A stretch of DNA of 18,488 nt from Ruminococcus sp. AF46-10NS (GCF_003474435.1 NZ_QRNF01000054.1:1-18488), one strand, 5' to 3'. Counted from the stretch's first letter, positions 1 to 7,161 are shown. Notes: generated from the sequence alone by a model not told the origin. A program made the numbers and translations.

Positions 1-5
1 GCATT

Positions 6-169
6 ATCAATAGCACTTTCCATTGATTGATCTAATATCATCATTCTTATTATCATATTCTCGTAAGCAAAATTTCTGCATGGTTAATCAATAGCACTTT
101 CCATTGATTGATCTAATATCATCATTCTTATTATCATATTCTCGTAAGCAAAATTTCTGCATGGTTAAT
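6..169. repeat. 81-bp tandem duplication, two copies
   Basis: Two adjacent identical 81-bp units (6-86 and 87-167; the match continues to 169). 81 is a multiple of three, so the duplication does not itself shift frame. On the minus strand each unit encodes an open stretch beginning MQKFCLREYDNKNDD and ending NGKCY followed by TGA. The unit therefore spans the 3' end of the TIR-like gene and the sequence just after it. Confidence 0.95.
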
Positions 170-739
170 AGAAATATCGTTTATTAACCGAAACATCTGT
201 ACGGATTTAAATGTTGAAATTGCAAAGATTCTTAATTTTTTAATCTTTTGGTTTTTCAAAGTTATCTGAAACGCATCATTTAAGTCCGTAATCTTAAATC
301 CTTCGACTTTTTTCTGGTTGTTTGTCCGGATAGAATTTATCCACTTTTCCAGCTTAATTTTTGCGCTGTTTTTCTTTCCTACATCTCCCCATGTGATTCC
401 CTCGAGATCACTCGCAAGTTTTGGTCTGCCCTCGCATAGAAAAATAGTATTAACCTTTGACAGTTTTCCTGAAAACAATCCATATTCCAACAGTACATTA
501 TCACGTACTGTCATTGTGCCTTCCCCTCTGAACCAAATTTTATCATCTTCTCCAAATATAAATACTGCTGCATCTACATTCTTACTCAAGTCTATAAGAG
601 CATCCCATGTATAAACACCCAGAGGAAAAACCTCCGGTTCATTCCACAATACTGGCTCTACATTCATACTTTCCAGCCAACTTCCAACCTCAATTGCCGT
701 ATTTAAGCGTTCTCCGGAACTTGCAATAAATATCCTCAT
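134..739 (-). CDS. TIR-like predicted nucleotide-binding protein, C-terminus probably frameshifted
   Basis: The 201-aa product opens with a Rossmann-like strand (MRIFIASSGE). A Trp/Glu segment (WNEPEVFPLGVYTWDAL, about 32-48), an acidic loop (FGEDDKIW) and RDNVLLEYGLFSGKL (about 79-93) follow. This order matches the TIR-like nucleotide-binding domain of the CAP12/Pycsar-TIR type (PF10137), whose members are often NAD-consuming effectors of anti-phage systems; NADase activity here is inference. Residues 148-190 form a second region (KKLRIFAISTFKSVQMF) I cannot name. The frame stops inside the inner 81-bp repeat, but skipping one base after HAEILL restores REYDNKNDDIRS and runs to NGKCY. The gene is thus probably frameshifted at its end, or the duplication altered it. 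Start ATG at 739 is preceded by GGAAGAAGGG at good spacing. Any partner gene would lie left of the window. Confidence 0.75.
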   Translation of the reverse strand: MRIFIASSGERLNTAIEVGSWLESMNVEPVLWNEPEVFPLGVYTWDALIDLSKNVDAAVFIFGEDDKIWFRGEGTMTVRDNVLLEYGLFSGKLSKVNTIFLCEGRPKLASDLEGITWGDVGKKNSAKIKLEKWINSIRTNNQKKVEGFKITDLNDAFQITLKNQKIKKLRIFAISTFKSVQMFRLINDISINHAEILLTRI

Positions 740-933
740 ATGCGCCCTTCTTCCTGATATAAATCAAAAAAACTTCATTACACCTGCCTCGGTATATCCA
801 CATGTCAAGAAACAGGCAATTCAATTATTTACCACGACCACCCTACTAAAGCAGGATCATTCGTTCTATAATAAGTCATCCACTTTCCATTCACCTAATT
901 CGTCTGCAATATCGGTATATGAAATATTTTACA

Positions 934-1425
934 TTATATTCCAAATTCCGCCTTTAACTCATCTATAACATCATATGGAAAACACTCTGCACAACCTTCA
1001 TCTTCCATCAAAACATTGATGATCTTTTTTGTCAGTTCTATTCCTTTGGTGCTATGAAGACGTTCTTCAATTCTTACCGCATTTTTTAGATCTCGTGCCA
1101 CCCACACCTGATCATATATTTCAAGTTGTGAGATAATCTTGCCTACTTCGCAAGAAAACTCCATTTCATTCATATCATTCGGACTACCCATAACTCGATA
1201 AATCTGTTGCAGTCTGCTCAATATCTGGTCGGCATTTAAATCCAGTGGTATGTAAATACGGACATTATCATCAGCTAGAATGCCTCCATTAGCGTGAATT
1301 TTACCAGTGATTGCCTTTTGATGTTGTTTTTTCGTCTCGTAACCAAAAGCAGTATCTGCAATTGAAAGATCATTGATATAAAGAACTTTCTCCGGAATTG
1401 GGTGAATATCTAAATCGTGATGCAT
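934..1425 (-). CDS. Conserved-looking hypothetical protein, 163 aa
   Basis: I do not recognise this soluble protein. It begins MHHDLDIHPIPEKVLYINDL and continues with a basic segment. A predicted alpha/beta part (YIPLDLNADQILSRLQQIYRVMG) is followed by an acidic C-terminal helix region ending in EDEGCAECFPYDVIDELK. No signal peptide or membrane segment is seen. An upstream in-frame ATG at 1440 exists, but GGAGG lies between the two ATGs and is correctly placed for the one at 1425, so I chose the shorter form. It follows the DUF3791/DUF3990 operon on the same strand, separated by about 75 bp that contain one GGGGTC-type palindrome. It may be independent of that operon. The 193 bp after its stop (741-933) hold no convincing gene. 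Confidence 0.7.
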   Translation of the reverse strand: MHHDLDIHPIPEKVLYINDLSIADTAFGYETKKQHQKAITGKIHANGGILADDNVRIYIPLDLNADQILSRLQQIYRVMGSPNDMNEMEFSCEVGKIISQLEIYDQVWVARDLKNAVRIEERLHSTKGIELTKKIINVLMEDEGCAECFPYDVIDELKAEFGI

Positions 1426-1469
1426 AATGAATTCCTCCATAATTTGAGTACTTTACTGATTTTTTTTAT

Positions 1470-1482
1470 GGGGTCTAACCCC
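1470..1482. repeat. GGGGTC palindrome, copy 1
   Basis: Core GGGGTCTAACCCC on the plus strand, preceded by TTTTTTTAT and followed by AATGTTC. One core base differs from the most common form. It lies just after the stop of the downstream DUF3791 gene. Same orientation as all other copies. Confidence 0.85.
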
Positions 1483-1501
1483 AATGTTCAAATTCCTGAC
1501 A

Positions 1502-1726
1502 TTAATTACAATCTATTACACCGCCACTGTATTCTTGTTCCAGTTCATCTGCCAAATACGCATCACTCATACAATGCATATCCGATACACCATCTCGAAT
1601 CAGTTGATAAACCTCAGAATGATAAAAAAAGTTCAACGCTTCATCTAGAGAAAGGCCCTGTTGCTTTGCAAAGAATTCAATGATACGACAGTATTTCTTT
1701 TGAAGCAAAATCGGATTTGCTGTCAT
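1502..1726 (-). CDS. DUF3791 family small protein (downstream copy)
   Basis: This 74-aa protein contains the DUF3791 hallmarks LSLDEALNFFYHSEVYQLI and SDMHCMSDAYLADELEQE. The family consists of short proteins of unknown biochemical function that are repeatedly found beside DUF3990 genes in Clostridia. The start ATG overlaps the stop of the DUF3990 gene by four bases (ATGA), so translation is probably coupled. An antitoxin-like or accessory role is suggested only by the arrangement. The length is typical and no defect is seen. Confidence 0.85.
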   Translation of the reverse strand: MTANPILLQKKYCRIIEFFAKQQGLSLDEALNFFYHSEVYQLIRDGVSDMHCMSDAYLADELEQEYSGGVIDCN

Positions 1727-2193
1727 AATTTTTCACTCCCCTCAAAATGCAGAAAAGATAACGCTTTTTCCGTACGAAAACAAATTTGCAAATTTGGCTT
1801 TTCATAGCGCAGGCGATTGATGGCTTCTTTTTTATCAATTAATCCATCGAAAAACAATTCTACTGTATTGAATACTTTATCGTTGGCAACGCCTCCTGCA
1901 ACAAGATCGTAATTTGTCAAATCCTTTCCACTACGGCAATTCAAGATAAAACCAAGCCATTCTTCAGAATAGGATTCAAATTTTAAAGTTTTCAGCTCGA
2001 CTTCTCGACTCTCATCAAATTCATACCTGGAAATAATGCCATTTTTTCCTCTGCGTTTAAACTTTCCACACCACTTTGCTGCCTGCTCATATAGTGGTGT
2101 AACATAAAAGCCACGTCCAAAATCTACATTGGGCCGGGAATGTATCAAATCTGGCTGTACAATCTCTAAAAAAGAGCCATGATAAAGAATCAT
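1723..2193 (-). CDS. DUF3990 protein, ADP-ribosyltransferase-like candidate toxin
   Basis: The 156-aa protein begins MILYHGSFLEIVQPDLI and has NVDFGRGFYVTPLYEQAAKWC (about 22-42). This is the conserved N-terminal block of DUF3990: a YHG strand followed by DFGxGFY, reminiscent of the H-Y core of ADP-ribosyltransferases. Later blocks are the W-containing FESYSEEWLGFILNCR and YDLVAGGVANDKVFNTVELF, also typical of the family. By family resemblance it may transfer ADP-ribose from NAD; the target is unknown and the activity is inference. It overlaps the upstream DUF3791 gene by four bases and the downstream DUF3791 gene by four bases, so the three are one translationally coupled operon. It is full length for the family. 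Confidence 0.85.
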   Translation of the reverse strand: MILYHGSFLEIVQPDLIHSRPNVDFGRGFYVTPLYEQAAKWCGKFKRRGKNGIISRYEFDESREVELKTLKFESYSEEWLGFILNCRSGKDLTNYDLVAGGVANDKVFNTVELFFDGLIDKKEAINRLRYEKPNLQICFRTEKALSFLHFEGSEKL

Positions 2194-2429
2194 ACTTCTA
2201 CCCCTCTTTCTTTCATTACCTCAAGGAGATCATTTACGATATATTCCCGACTCTGTGTATGCAGAATCTCATATTCCGGAACTATATAGCTATTCAGAAT
2301 ATCGCTTTTTTCTGTAAATGCCTGATAGACACGTTCTGCATTTACATTTAATTTTGCCGCTATATTTTCAATGCAAAATACAGCAAATTCTAGTTCATTA
2401 GAATTTTTGATTTTTTCACCTGCCAGCAT
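2190..2429 (-). CDS. DUF3791 family small protein (upstream copy)
   Basis: The protein starts MLAGEKIKNSNELEFAVFCI and carries NVNAERVYQAFTEKSDIL and a C-terminal EYIVNDLLEVMKERGV, the second common DUF3791 sequence type. A TTG six bases upstream (2435) is in frame, but GAGGAGG is best spaced for the ATG at 2429, giving 79 aa. It is the first gene of the three-gene operon. Having two divergent DUF3791 proteins flank one DUF3990 protein fits a tripartite toxin-antitoxin or immunity arrangement, although neither activity can be read from sequence. Confidence 0.85.
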   Translation of the reverse strand: MLAGEKIKNSNELEFAVFCIENIAAKLNVNAERVYQAFTEKSDILNSYIVPEYEILHTQSREYIVNDLLEVMKERGVEV

Positions 2430-2435
2430 AAACAA

Positions 2436-2727
2436 TTCCTCCTCATATAATCAAGTGTTTTTTATTGAAAATTCAAGGTTTTTCAACCTTTCATATTTCA
2501 GTGAATAAGCCACAGCTATGAGCATTTCAATGTATCAAGTACTGAAATAGTGGTTAAAGGGTATACGAAATAAAACGTCATTGATTTCCGCTTTACTGGC
2601 CTTGTGTGTACCTATCCCTCTATGGCAGCTAACCTTCCTGATATATTCTTTATGGAGTCTGACCCCAATGTTTTCCTTTCGCCAGTCTTAAAATAGCATT
2701 CATTGTCATAAATTCCTATTCCAACTA
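2436..2727. other. Intergenic region with palindrome copy 2 and the DUF3791 operon leader
   Basis: No gene is supported here. On the minus strand, near the DUF3791 operon, there is a short hairpin (AAGGTT, loop GAAA, AACCTT) followed by AT-rich TTGAAT-like sequence that could hold the operon promoter. The part next to the IS630 element matches nothing I can name. Confidence 0.5.
2652..2664. repeat. GGGGTC palindrome, copy 2
   Basis: Plus-strand GGAGTCTGACCCC, one base off the perfect arm, within CTTTAT...AATGTT as in copies 1 and 5. It lies about 65 bp outside the left end of the IS630 element. With copy 3 it brackets ribozyme copy A and the IS630 insertion. Confidence 0.85.
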
Positions 2728-3736
2728 TAGCAGTCCTCTTAATTAGTGCAAATACCACATGCACGAAACCACCCTCTGCAATCATTTGTGCTTACAGCTT
2801 CTAAGGCCGCTTTTACAGCTTCATGTAGTTCAGATACAATACGGATTTTTCTCTTTCTGAGAATGGATTTCATTTTTGACCACATTTTTTCAATTGGGTT
2901 TAAATCCGGACTGTATGGCGGTAAATACATATAGGAAATACCGGCTTTATCCAAAAGTTCTGTCACTATTTTGGCATGATGAGAACGCATATTATCCATG
3001 ATTACAACATCGTCTTTTTCAAGGCTCGGTATCAATTGTTCTTTCATATATTCACGAAATCTCTGTGCAGTTGTTCCACCTTAATATGTAGTATATACCA
3101 GACTGCCATTCAGACGAATAGATGACAAAACGGTTGTTCCGGCAGGTGTATTTATTGGGGTAGCGTCAATGGCACGTTTCCCATGTACTGCATGTGCATA
3201 GTGTCTTGTGAGATTTGTATTAATACCGCTTTCATCCAGATAGATTTGATGTTCTGGTTTTACACCAACTATATTTTCTATCCATGTTTTGCGTTTTATT
3301 TGCACATCGGGGACGCTCCTGTTCTTTTGCATGCAAAGACTTTTTCTTATAAGTATAACCTTGTTTTATTAAAAAACGCCTGACGGCTTCGTTGCCTACT
3401 GGTAAATGAAGGATTTCGATAATCTCATTCATTGTGATATCCGGTTGTTTTTGTACAAGTTCCAGAATATCCTGGTGTTGCTTTTCTGTAAGAATTGGTT
3501 TCCGTCCTCTCAGATACGTTCTGGTTTCATAACTTCCAATGCGTGTGCGTTCTTCTACAAGGCGGTATATGGTACTTTCATTTACCGAAAAATACTTTGC
3601 AATCTCCTTGGCATTGTGAGTTTTATCCCAGGCTTCCAATACCAGTTTTCTAGCTTCATTGTGTAGCATACTATCATCTCCTACACTATATTTTATCACC
3701 CCTGTAAAGAGATTGCATTATTTAAGAGGACTGCTA
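2728..3736 (-). mobile_element. IS630-family insertion sequence, about 1.0 kb
   Basis: Fifteen-base perfect terminal inverted repeats, TAGCAGTCCTCTTAA at 2728-2742 and its complement at 3722-3736, are flanked by TA on both sides (2726-2727 and 3737-3738). A TA target duplication is the signature of the IS630/Tc1 group. The stop codon of the transposase lies inside the left repeat. The element inserted 15-16 bp beyond the 3' end of ribozyme copy A. Because the transposase has a frame change and an in-frame stop, this copy is probably not autonomous. Confidence 0.92.
2739..3669 (-). pseudogene. IS630-family transposase, frameshift plus nonsense codon
   Basis: The first part (from ATG 3669, GGAG well spaced) is a helix-turn-helix region: LEAWDKTHNAKEIAKYFSVN, then RKPILTEKQHQDILELV. 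It ends in a different frame from the catalytic part. The frames join at a run of four C on the minus strand (plus 3309-3312), where skipping one C links KEQERP to DVQIKRKTWIENI. The catalytic part has IYLDESGIN, then VVIMDNMRSHH, then LPPYSPDLNPIEKMW, giving the complete DDE triad. Between the first and second Asp an in-frame TAA at 3081-3083 (TTY-stop-GGTTAQRF) interrupts an otherwise open frame and probably replaced CAA. IS630 transposases are sometimes expressed by frameshifting, so the first change could be natural; the stop codon is not. Confidence 0.9.
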
Positions 3737-3752
3737 TAATCAAACATTTCAT

Positions 3753-3825
3753 CTTCACATCTTAGCCGTCCATATAGACGTTGCCTGCTACTCACCACGG
3801 AGAGGTGTATGAAGATTTGAGCAGC
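3753..3825 (-). ncRNA. HDV-like self-cleaving ribozyme, copy A
   Basis: Read on the minus strand: P1 GCUGCUC, P2 CUUCAUA, P3 ACC, loop UCUCCGU, P3' GGU, P1' GAGUAGC, then AGGCAAC. P4 CGUC/GACG with loop UAUAUG follows, then J4/2 GCUAAGA and P2' UGUGAAG. This is the nested double pseudoknot order of hepatitis delta virus ribozymes. GCUAAG is identical to J4/2 of the antigenomic HDV ribozyme, with the C as expected catalytic base. The CC of the P3 loop can form P1.1 with the GG of AGGCAAC. Relative to other copies, P1 and P2 each keep pairing through a G-U pair, and P4 is changed on both strands but still pairs. The predicted cut lies between 3826 and 3825. Self-cleavage itself is inferred. Confidence 0.85.
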
Positions 3826-3828
3826 GTA

Positions 3829-3844
3829 GGGAGCTTCCGCTCCC
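3829..3844 (-). other. Hairpin just 5' of ribozyme A cleavage site
   Basis: Minus-strand GGGAGC-GGAA-GCUCCC, a six-bp stem with a GNRA-type tetraloop. It ends three nucleotides (UAC) before the predicted cleavage point. Upstream of it lies a smaller AT-rich hairpin AUUUC-UAAA-GAAAU, shared with copy D. Confidence 0.8.
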
Positions 3845-3890
3845 CTTGTTTTGTTTATAATTTCTTTAGAAATGTTTATTTTTTCTTTAT

Positions 3891-3903
3891 GGGGTCTGAC
3901 CCC
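3891..3903. repeat. GGGGTC palindrome, copy 3
   Basis: Plus-strand GGGGTCTGACCCC preceded by TTCTTTAT. The AraC fragment breaks off exactly at this copy. The sequence from here through ribozyme A is nearly the same as from copy 5 through ribozyme D. Confidence 0.9.
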
Positions 3904-4085
3904 GGAGTACTAAAGTAAAGAAATGAGGTCAGGTTCAATCTGGTCGATGTATGCTTGTGGATAGCCTGTAATGATCCAACCTCCTGCAGATGCAGTAACG
4001 ATGTCCGGGCAAACGTAGACGGTGTGTACAGGATTCGGGAGGAGGTCACAGACGAGGATTGTGGGTTGAACAATTCTTGGTCCAT
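3904..4085 (-). pseudogene. AraC-family regulator, N-terminal fragment
   Basis: From ATG 4085 (GAGGAG at good spacing) the frame reads MDQELFNPQSSSVTSSRILY, then TPSTFARTSLLHLQEVGSLQ, then HTSTRLNLTSFLYF. It then enters the palindrome (STPGSDP). The pattern ILYTPSxFAxxxLLHLQExGxLxxxxxHxSxR-LxSYLFF resembles, from memory, the N-terminal part of Lachnospiraceae AraC regulators with a cupin sensor. The rest of the sensor domain and the helix-turn-helix domain are absent, so this is a dead fragment of about 60 codons. The break coincides with palindrome copy 3. The family assignment rests on recalled pattern and should be searched. Confidence 0.55.
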
Positions 4086-4144
4086 ATTACGTCTCCTCAC
4101 CCTTTCTCTTCTATAGATTCCTAAATATCGTAGCCCTATCTGCG

Positions 4145-4735
4145 TCAATTAAAAATTTCTGCGTATTCGACATCCGCCAGTCGAATAGCAATCATACTTT
4201 TGTTGTCTCCTTTATGGCTTTCTAATTCCGTGTTGTCACTCTTGTTAAGTTTGACAAAACCAGTTAGTACAATCCATGAATCATCGCCTTTTTCTTCAAT
4301 ATTTCTATGATGACCCGCCACATAATAATCTTCCTCACGAATATACAACTTTAGATTTGAGCCATTACGCAAATCCAACACATCTCTCCAGATATTATCG
4401 TTCGGCGTTTTATGGAACAGTTTCACCATTACTTGTGAAAACCATTTGGCACAAAAAATCCAAGAAACAAATAATGCCAATAATGTTCCAAGTATTATGG
4501 AAATTCCAGACTTTCCCCACACTGAATTCTTAGTGAATCCGAGAAAAGAAATATTGGCTAATAAATCCGCAATTGACAAAAGGACATAGCTCACAACACA
4601 CGATAATATAGTTTGTGACTCTGCCCGTATCTCTTTTGAGCAAAAATATTTAAACACAGTTATGGCCCACAGACCAGGAATATAATATTGTAGTAATACT
4701 GGTATATTTTCAAGCATTTGCGAAATTGTTTCCAA
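4145..4735 (-). CDS. DUF6338-like membrane protein with C-terminal cytosolic domain
   Basis: 196 aa. Three hydrophobic segments lie near residues 10-30, 43-64 and 76-97. A soluble C-terminal part follows with NDNIWRDVLDLRNGSNLKLY, EDYYVAGHHRNIEEKGDDSW and ADVEYAEIF. This pattern (N-terminal membrane anchor, then an NIW-D block and a small beta domain) resembles the DUF6338 family, of unknown function. The start is taken as TTG 4735 because GGAAGG is eight bases upstream; the next in-frame ATG is six codons inside. It begins one base after the TGA of the 59-aa gene, so the two are coupled. A membrane protein beside a trypsin-like protease suggests a sensor or effector pair, but this is inference. 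Confidence 0.65.
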   Translation of the reverse strand: METISQMLENIPVLLQYYIPGLWAITVFKYFCSKEIRAESQTILSCVVSYVLLSIADLLANISFLGFTKNSVWGKSGISIILGTLLALFVSWIFCAKWFSQVMVKLFHKTPNDNIWRDVLDLRNGSNLKLYIREEDYYVAGHHRNIEEKGDDSWIVLTGFVKLNKSDNTELESHKGDNKSMIAIRLADVEYAEIFN

Positions 4736-4736
4736 C

Positions 4737-4916
4737 TCAATTACCTTCCTGCTCAGTTGTCACTTTGTTAGTAGTGTCAGCAGCCTTTTCCTCTGAAGGC
4801 TTTCCCAGCATCCGATTCATATCGAGCGGCTTTGTCGCGTTTGACTGTAAGGAAAAGTCCATTGTTTTAGGCTTTTCATTGCTCGGATTCTTAAAAGTAT
4901 CTTTTTCAGAGCTCAT
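4737..4916 (-). CDS. Small hydrophilic protein, 59 aa
   Basis: A short gene. ATG 4916 is preceded by GAAGGAGAATACAT and the TGA is at 4737-4739. The product is charged and low in hydrophobic residues: it starts MSSEKDTFKNPSNEKPKTMD and ends NKVTTEQEGN. No domain is recognised and the sequence looks disordered. The good ribosome binding site, the position between the protease and membrane protein genes and the one-base gap to the next start support a real gene. It might be an adaptor, or a substrate of the neighbouring protease. Confidence 0.65.
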   Translation of the reverse strand: MSSEKDTFKNPSNEKPKTMDFSLQSNATKPLDMNRMLGKPSEEKAADTTNKVTTEQEGN

Positions 4917-4983
4917 ATGTATTCTCCTTCTTTAGTTATAAAAATATCGACTTGAGTTTAATCATTCATGACTATGCACATAT

Positions 4984-5811
4984 TTATTTTATGGTTCCGT
5001 TTAAAACACCTTTTTCTATAAAATTTTGAAATTCACATAATTCCTCGGCTTTGATATAGTACCCCAGATTTGTCATTATGCTCGTATTTGATTCAACAAC
5101 TTGCTTCGACGTAGGTATTGTCTTAACGACAATTTCACCTCTTGCATCATATTGTGGACCCGCATAAAGTATTCCAAGTAGCAATATTCTAGATGTTCCA
5201 AAATAAGAATTACCACGCTTATCTCTATATCCGCCTTCATTTAAAATGAAAATTGGTGATCCCGACGATCCCGGAAAACACGCCATATCCACAAGGCCAA
5301 TTCCATCATCATTAAAATCCACAGCCGGATGTGCAGAAGTATACCCTTTTCTGAATATCGGATAATTGTTTCTAGTGTCTGATAGACCAATTGGATATCC
5401 AACCATAACAAGTTCTTCGAGAGCCGACAACTCTTGGAGTTTTTCTCTTGTTGCCATGATACTTGCATCATTTGCAATAAAGAAAACATCTTTTCCGTAT
5501 GCTTTTTTTACACCTTCAAATACTGGATTTACGAATGTAAAACATAAATCTTTTGTCGAGTGAAAATACCAATGCGCGTTCATTTTAATACCAATACTAG
5601 TATTTGATTCACCATTTTCTTCCCTTAAATGAAGGTGAAACTTAACATTCTCATCCTGTTTATGATTAACCACATGCTTATTTGTGATAATGGTAGGGTA
5701 TATATTTTCACCAACCTTGAAGTTATAAAAGAAGCCTGTTCCCATTCCTGATTCTGTTTCTAAGCGAACTGTATTAAACATCAGTTGTTCTGAAATAGAT
5801 TCTGGTTTCAC
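4984..5811 (-). CDS. Trypsin-like serine protease
   Basis: A chymotrypsin-fold protease of about 275 aa. The catalytic residues are visible: His in IITNKHVVNHK (about 46), Asp in HSTKDLCF (about 88) and Ser in CFPGSSGSPIF (about 183, GxSG). GMGTGFFYN near the N-terminus matches the family's GTGF strand. There is no signal peptide or PDZ domain, so it probably acts in the cytoplasm, like protease modules of several defence systems and unlike secreted HtrA enzymes. The open frame begins with TTG at 5826, but that codon overlaps the GGAGG; GTG at 5811 is eight bases after it and is the better start. Ribozyme copy B ends only 26 nt before the start. The 59-aa and DUF6338-like genes follow on the same strand. 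Substrate unknown. Confidence 0.88.
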   Translation of the reverse strand: MKPESISEQLMFNTVRLETESGMGTGFFYNFKVGENIYPTIITNKHVVNHKQDENVKFHLHLREENGESNTSIGIKMNAHWYFHSTKDLCFTFVNPVFEGVKKAYGKDVFFIANDASIMATREKLQELSALEELVMVGYPIGLSDTRNNYPIFRKGYTSAHPAVDFNDDGIGLVDMACFPGSSGSPIFILNEGGYRDKRGNSYFGTSRILLLGILYAGPQYDARGEIVVKTIPTSKQVVESNTSIMTNLGYYIKAEELCEFQNFIEKGVLNGTIK

Positions 5812-5837
5812 TTTCACAACCTCCAAATATTATTTTC

Positions 5838-5910
5838 CTTCACATCCCAGCCAGTCATAAGACCGTTGCCTGCTGCTCACCACGGAGAGGTATGTGAAGA
5901 TTTGAGCAGC
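5838..5910 (-). ncRNA. HDV-like self-cleaving ribozyme, copy B
   Basis: P1 GCUGCUC/GAGCAGC (7 bp, perfect), P2 CUUCACA/UGUGAAG (7 bp, perfect), P3 ACC/GGU with loop UCUCCGU. AGGCAAC, P4 CGGUC/GACUG with a UUAU loop and J4/2 GCUGGGA follow. All parts occur in HDV order. It lies between the stop of the 395-aa membrane protein gene and the start of the protease gene. The predicted cut is between 5911 and 5910. The ribozyme would remain as the 5' end of the protease mRNA, 26 nt before its start codon. Confidence 0.85.
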
Positions 5911-5912
5911 TA

Positions 5913-5932
5913 CCGTGTGATTAATCACACGG
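5913..5932 (-). other. Hairpin just 5' of ribozyme B cleavage site
   Basis: A 20-bp perfect palindrome: CCGTGTGATT and its complement. It ends two nucleotides (UA) before the predicted cut. After cleavage it would cap the 3' end of the upstream transcript. Confidence 0.8.
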
Positions 5933-5973
5933 CCTAAATTTTCATTCCAAGGTTCTATATTTAGATGACCTTC

Positions 5974-7161
5974 TTATTTCTCTCTCAATTCCATCTGTTT
6001 CTTCAATTTCTTATCTAACCGTCTTTTTTCGTGCTCATATGTGCCAATTGACATAATATCGTCAATTGGTTTGTTTGCAGATTCGCTAAAATATCTTATC
6101 ATCATTCCATAATAAGGTTTTTTCATAATGCTTTGTTCAAGAATGTCTATGCTTTCAGCTATTTTTTGACAAGACTCACTTATCACCCAACTCGTAAACG
6201 GTATTTCTTCCTGTTCCATTTGCTTGTCCATGATTTCACTTTGCCTTCTGAACATTTCTTCGTCCTCCGGCTCAGAAAAATCAACATCATCATAATCTAT
6301 ATCTTCTGGCTCTACCTCTACCTTTGCTTCTGCCTTGTCCAGTTCATCTTTGTAAGCATCAATTCCCTCTTGCGATATTTCGTAATTTTCCATATACTGT
6401 GAAAGCAGTGTAAAATCCGAAAGAATTGCCTCTACATATCGCTCACAGGCTTTTTGGCTTTCCGCGCTAGACAGGGATTTTCTTATCCATGTAGGCATGT
6501 TTTTCAGAACATCATTCGGATATATTGATGCCAAATAATTCTCATCTGGATGGTTAAGCGCATCATAATACATTGGAGACATCATAATTCGTCTGTAAAT
6601 AAAAGACTGTATCTGTTTATATTCTGAAATAACACTTTGCAGTTCATCAATTTCTATATCACTCAGAAATTGTTTTTTGTCATTGAATGTCTGCTTAAAG
6701 ATAGGCATCATTTTTGGCAGACGTTCCCATGTTATCTGAATAATATCCTTCGGTTGGTCATATTCATCGATTTCTTCTATGCCACCTGCAGCAACAAATT
6801 CTTCATGTGCCTTCTTCTCGGCACGCCGGTGCGGAGTCAATTTCATCATGATTTGTTTATGGCTTTCATAATCCATAACAGTCGAATAATACTCTTTTAA
6901 TTCATACCATGCCAGTTTGTTATGTCTATAATTATTGCTTAGTTCAACAACGAACGATACGAAAAAGGACGCAACCGCACCAGTAGTCAAAGCAAATACA
7001 ATATTGTAAAATCCTGATCCTTCTGGCGTTAGTGCCATCGCTACACCGAGTATTGTAACAACGATCACCGAAAATATCACACATGCAACTAACGTTGTTT
7101 TTGGATAAAACGCAAACGATAAAAAACGCAACGTTTCATTAAATCTGTTCTTAAATCTCAT
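5974..7161 (-). CDS. Membrane-anchored protein of unknown function, 395 aa
   Basis: I recognise no named family. Two membrane segments lie near residues 20-43 (TTLVACVIFSVIVVTILGVA) and 52-73 (IVFALTTGAVASFFVSFVVE). A long helical, probably cytosolic domain follows, rich in charged residues. It contains a strongly acidic linker (PEDIDYDDVDFSEPEDEEMF, roughly 283-305) and ends in a basic coiled helix (HEKRRLDKKLKKQMELREK). This design, two helices plus a large helical domain, is common in proteins that sense or assemble at the membrane. The start is ATG 7161 with a modest AGAAAG upstream. It is flanked by ribozyme copy C (74 nt upstream) and copy B (downstream), so it forms a ribozyme-bounded segment of the minus-strand gene series. 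Confidence 0.75.
   Translation of the reverse strand: MRFKNRFNETLRFLSFAFYPKTTLVACVIFSVIVVTILGVAMALTPEGSGFYNIVFALTTGAVASFFVSFVVELSNNYRHNKLAWYELKEYYSTVMDYESHKQIMMKLTPHRRAEKKAHEEFVAAGGIEEIDEYDQPKDIIQITWERLPKMMPIFKQTFNDKKQFLSDIEIDELQSVISEYKQIQSFIYRRIMMSPMYYDALNHPDENYLASIYPNDVLKNMPTWIRKSLSSAESQKACERYVEAILSDFTLLSQYMENYEISQEGIDAYKDELDKAEAKVEVEPEDIDYDDVDFSEPEDEEMFRRQSEIMDKQMEQEEIPFTSWVISESCQKIAESIDILEQSIMKKPYYGMMIRYFSESANKPIDDIMSIGTYEHEKRRLDKKLKKQMELREK

Noticed and set aside
866..931. Short minus-strand stretch ISYTDIADELGEWKVDDLL before a TAG
   Set aside because: It looks protein-like and may be a gene remnant, but it has no start codon, is only about 20 codons and matches nothing I can name.
4086..4148. 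N-terminal extension of the AraC fragment frame
   Set aside because: The ribosome binding site and homology point to ATG 4085; the upstream codons overlap the leader between the genes.
5838..5932. Rho-independent terminators at the ribozyme-associated hairpins
   Set aside because: On the minus strand the hairpins are followed by UAGCUGCUC or UACGCUGCUC, not a U-run; the sequence continues into the ribozyme.
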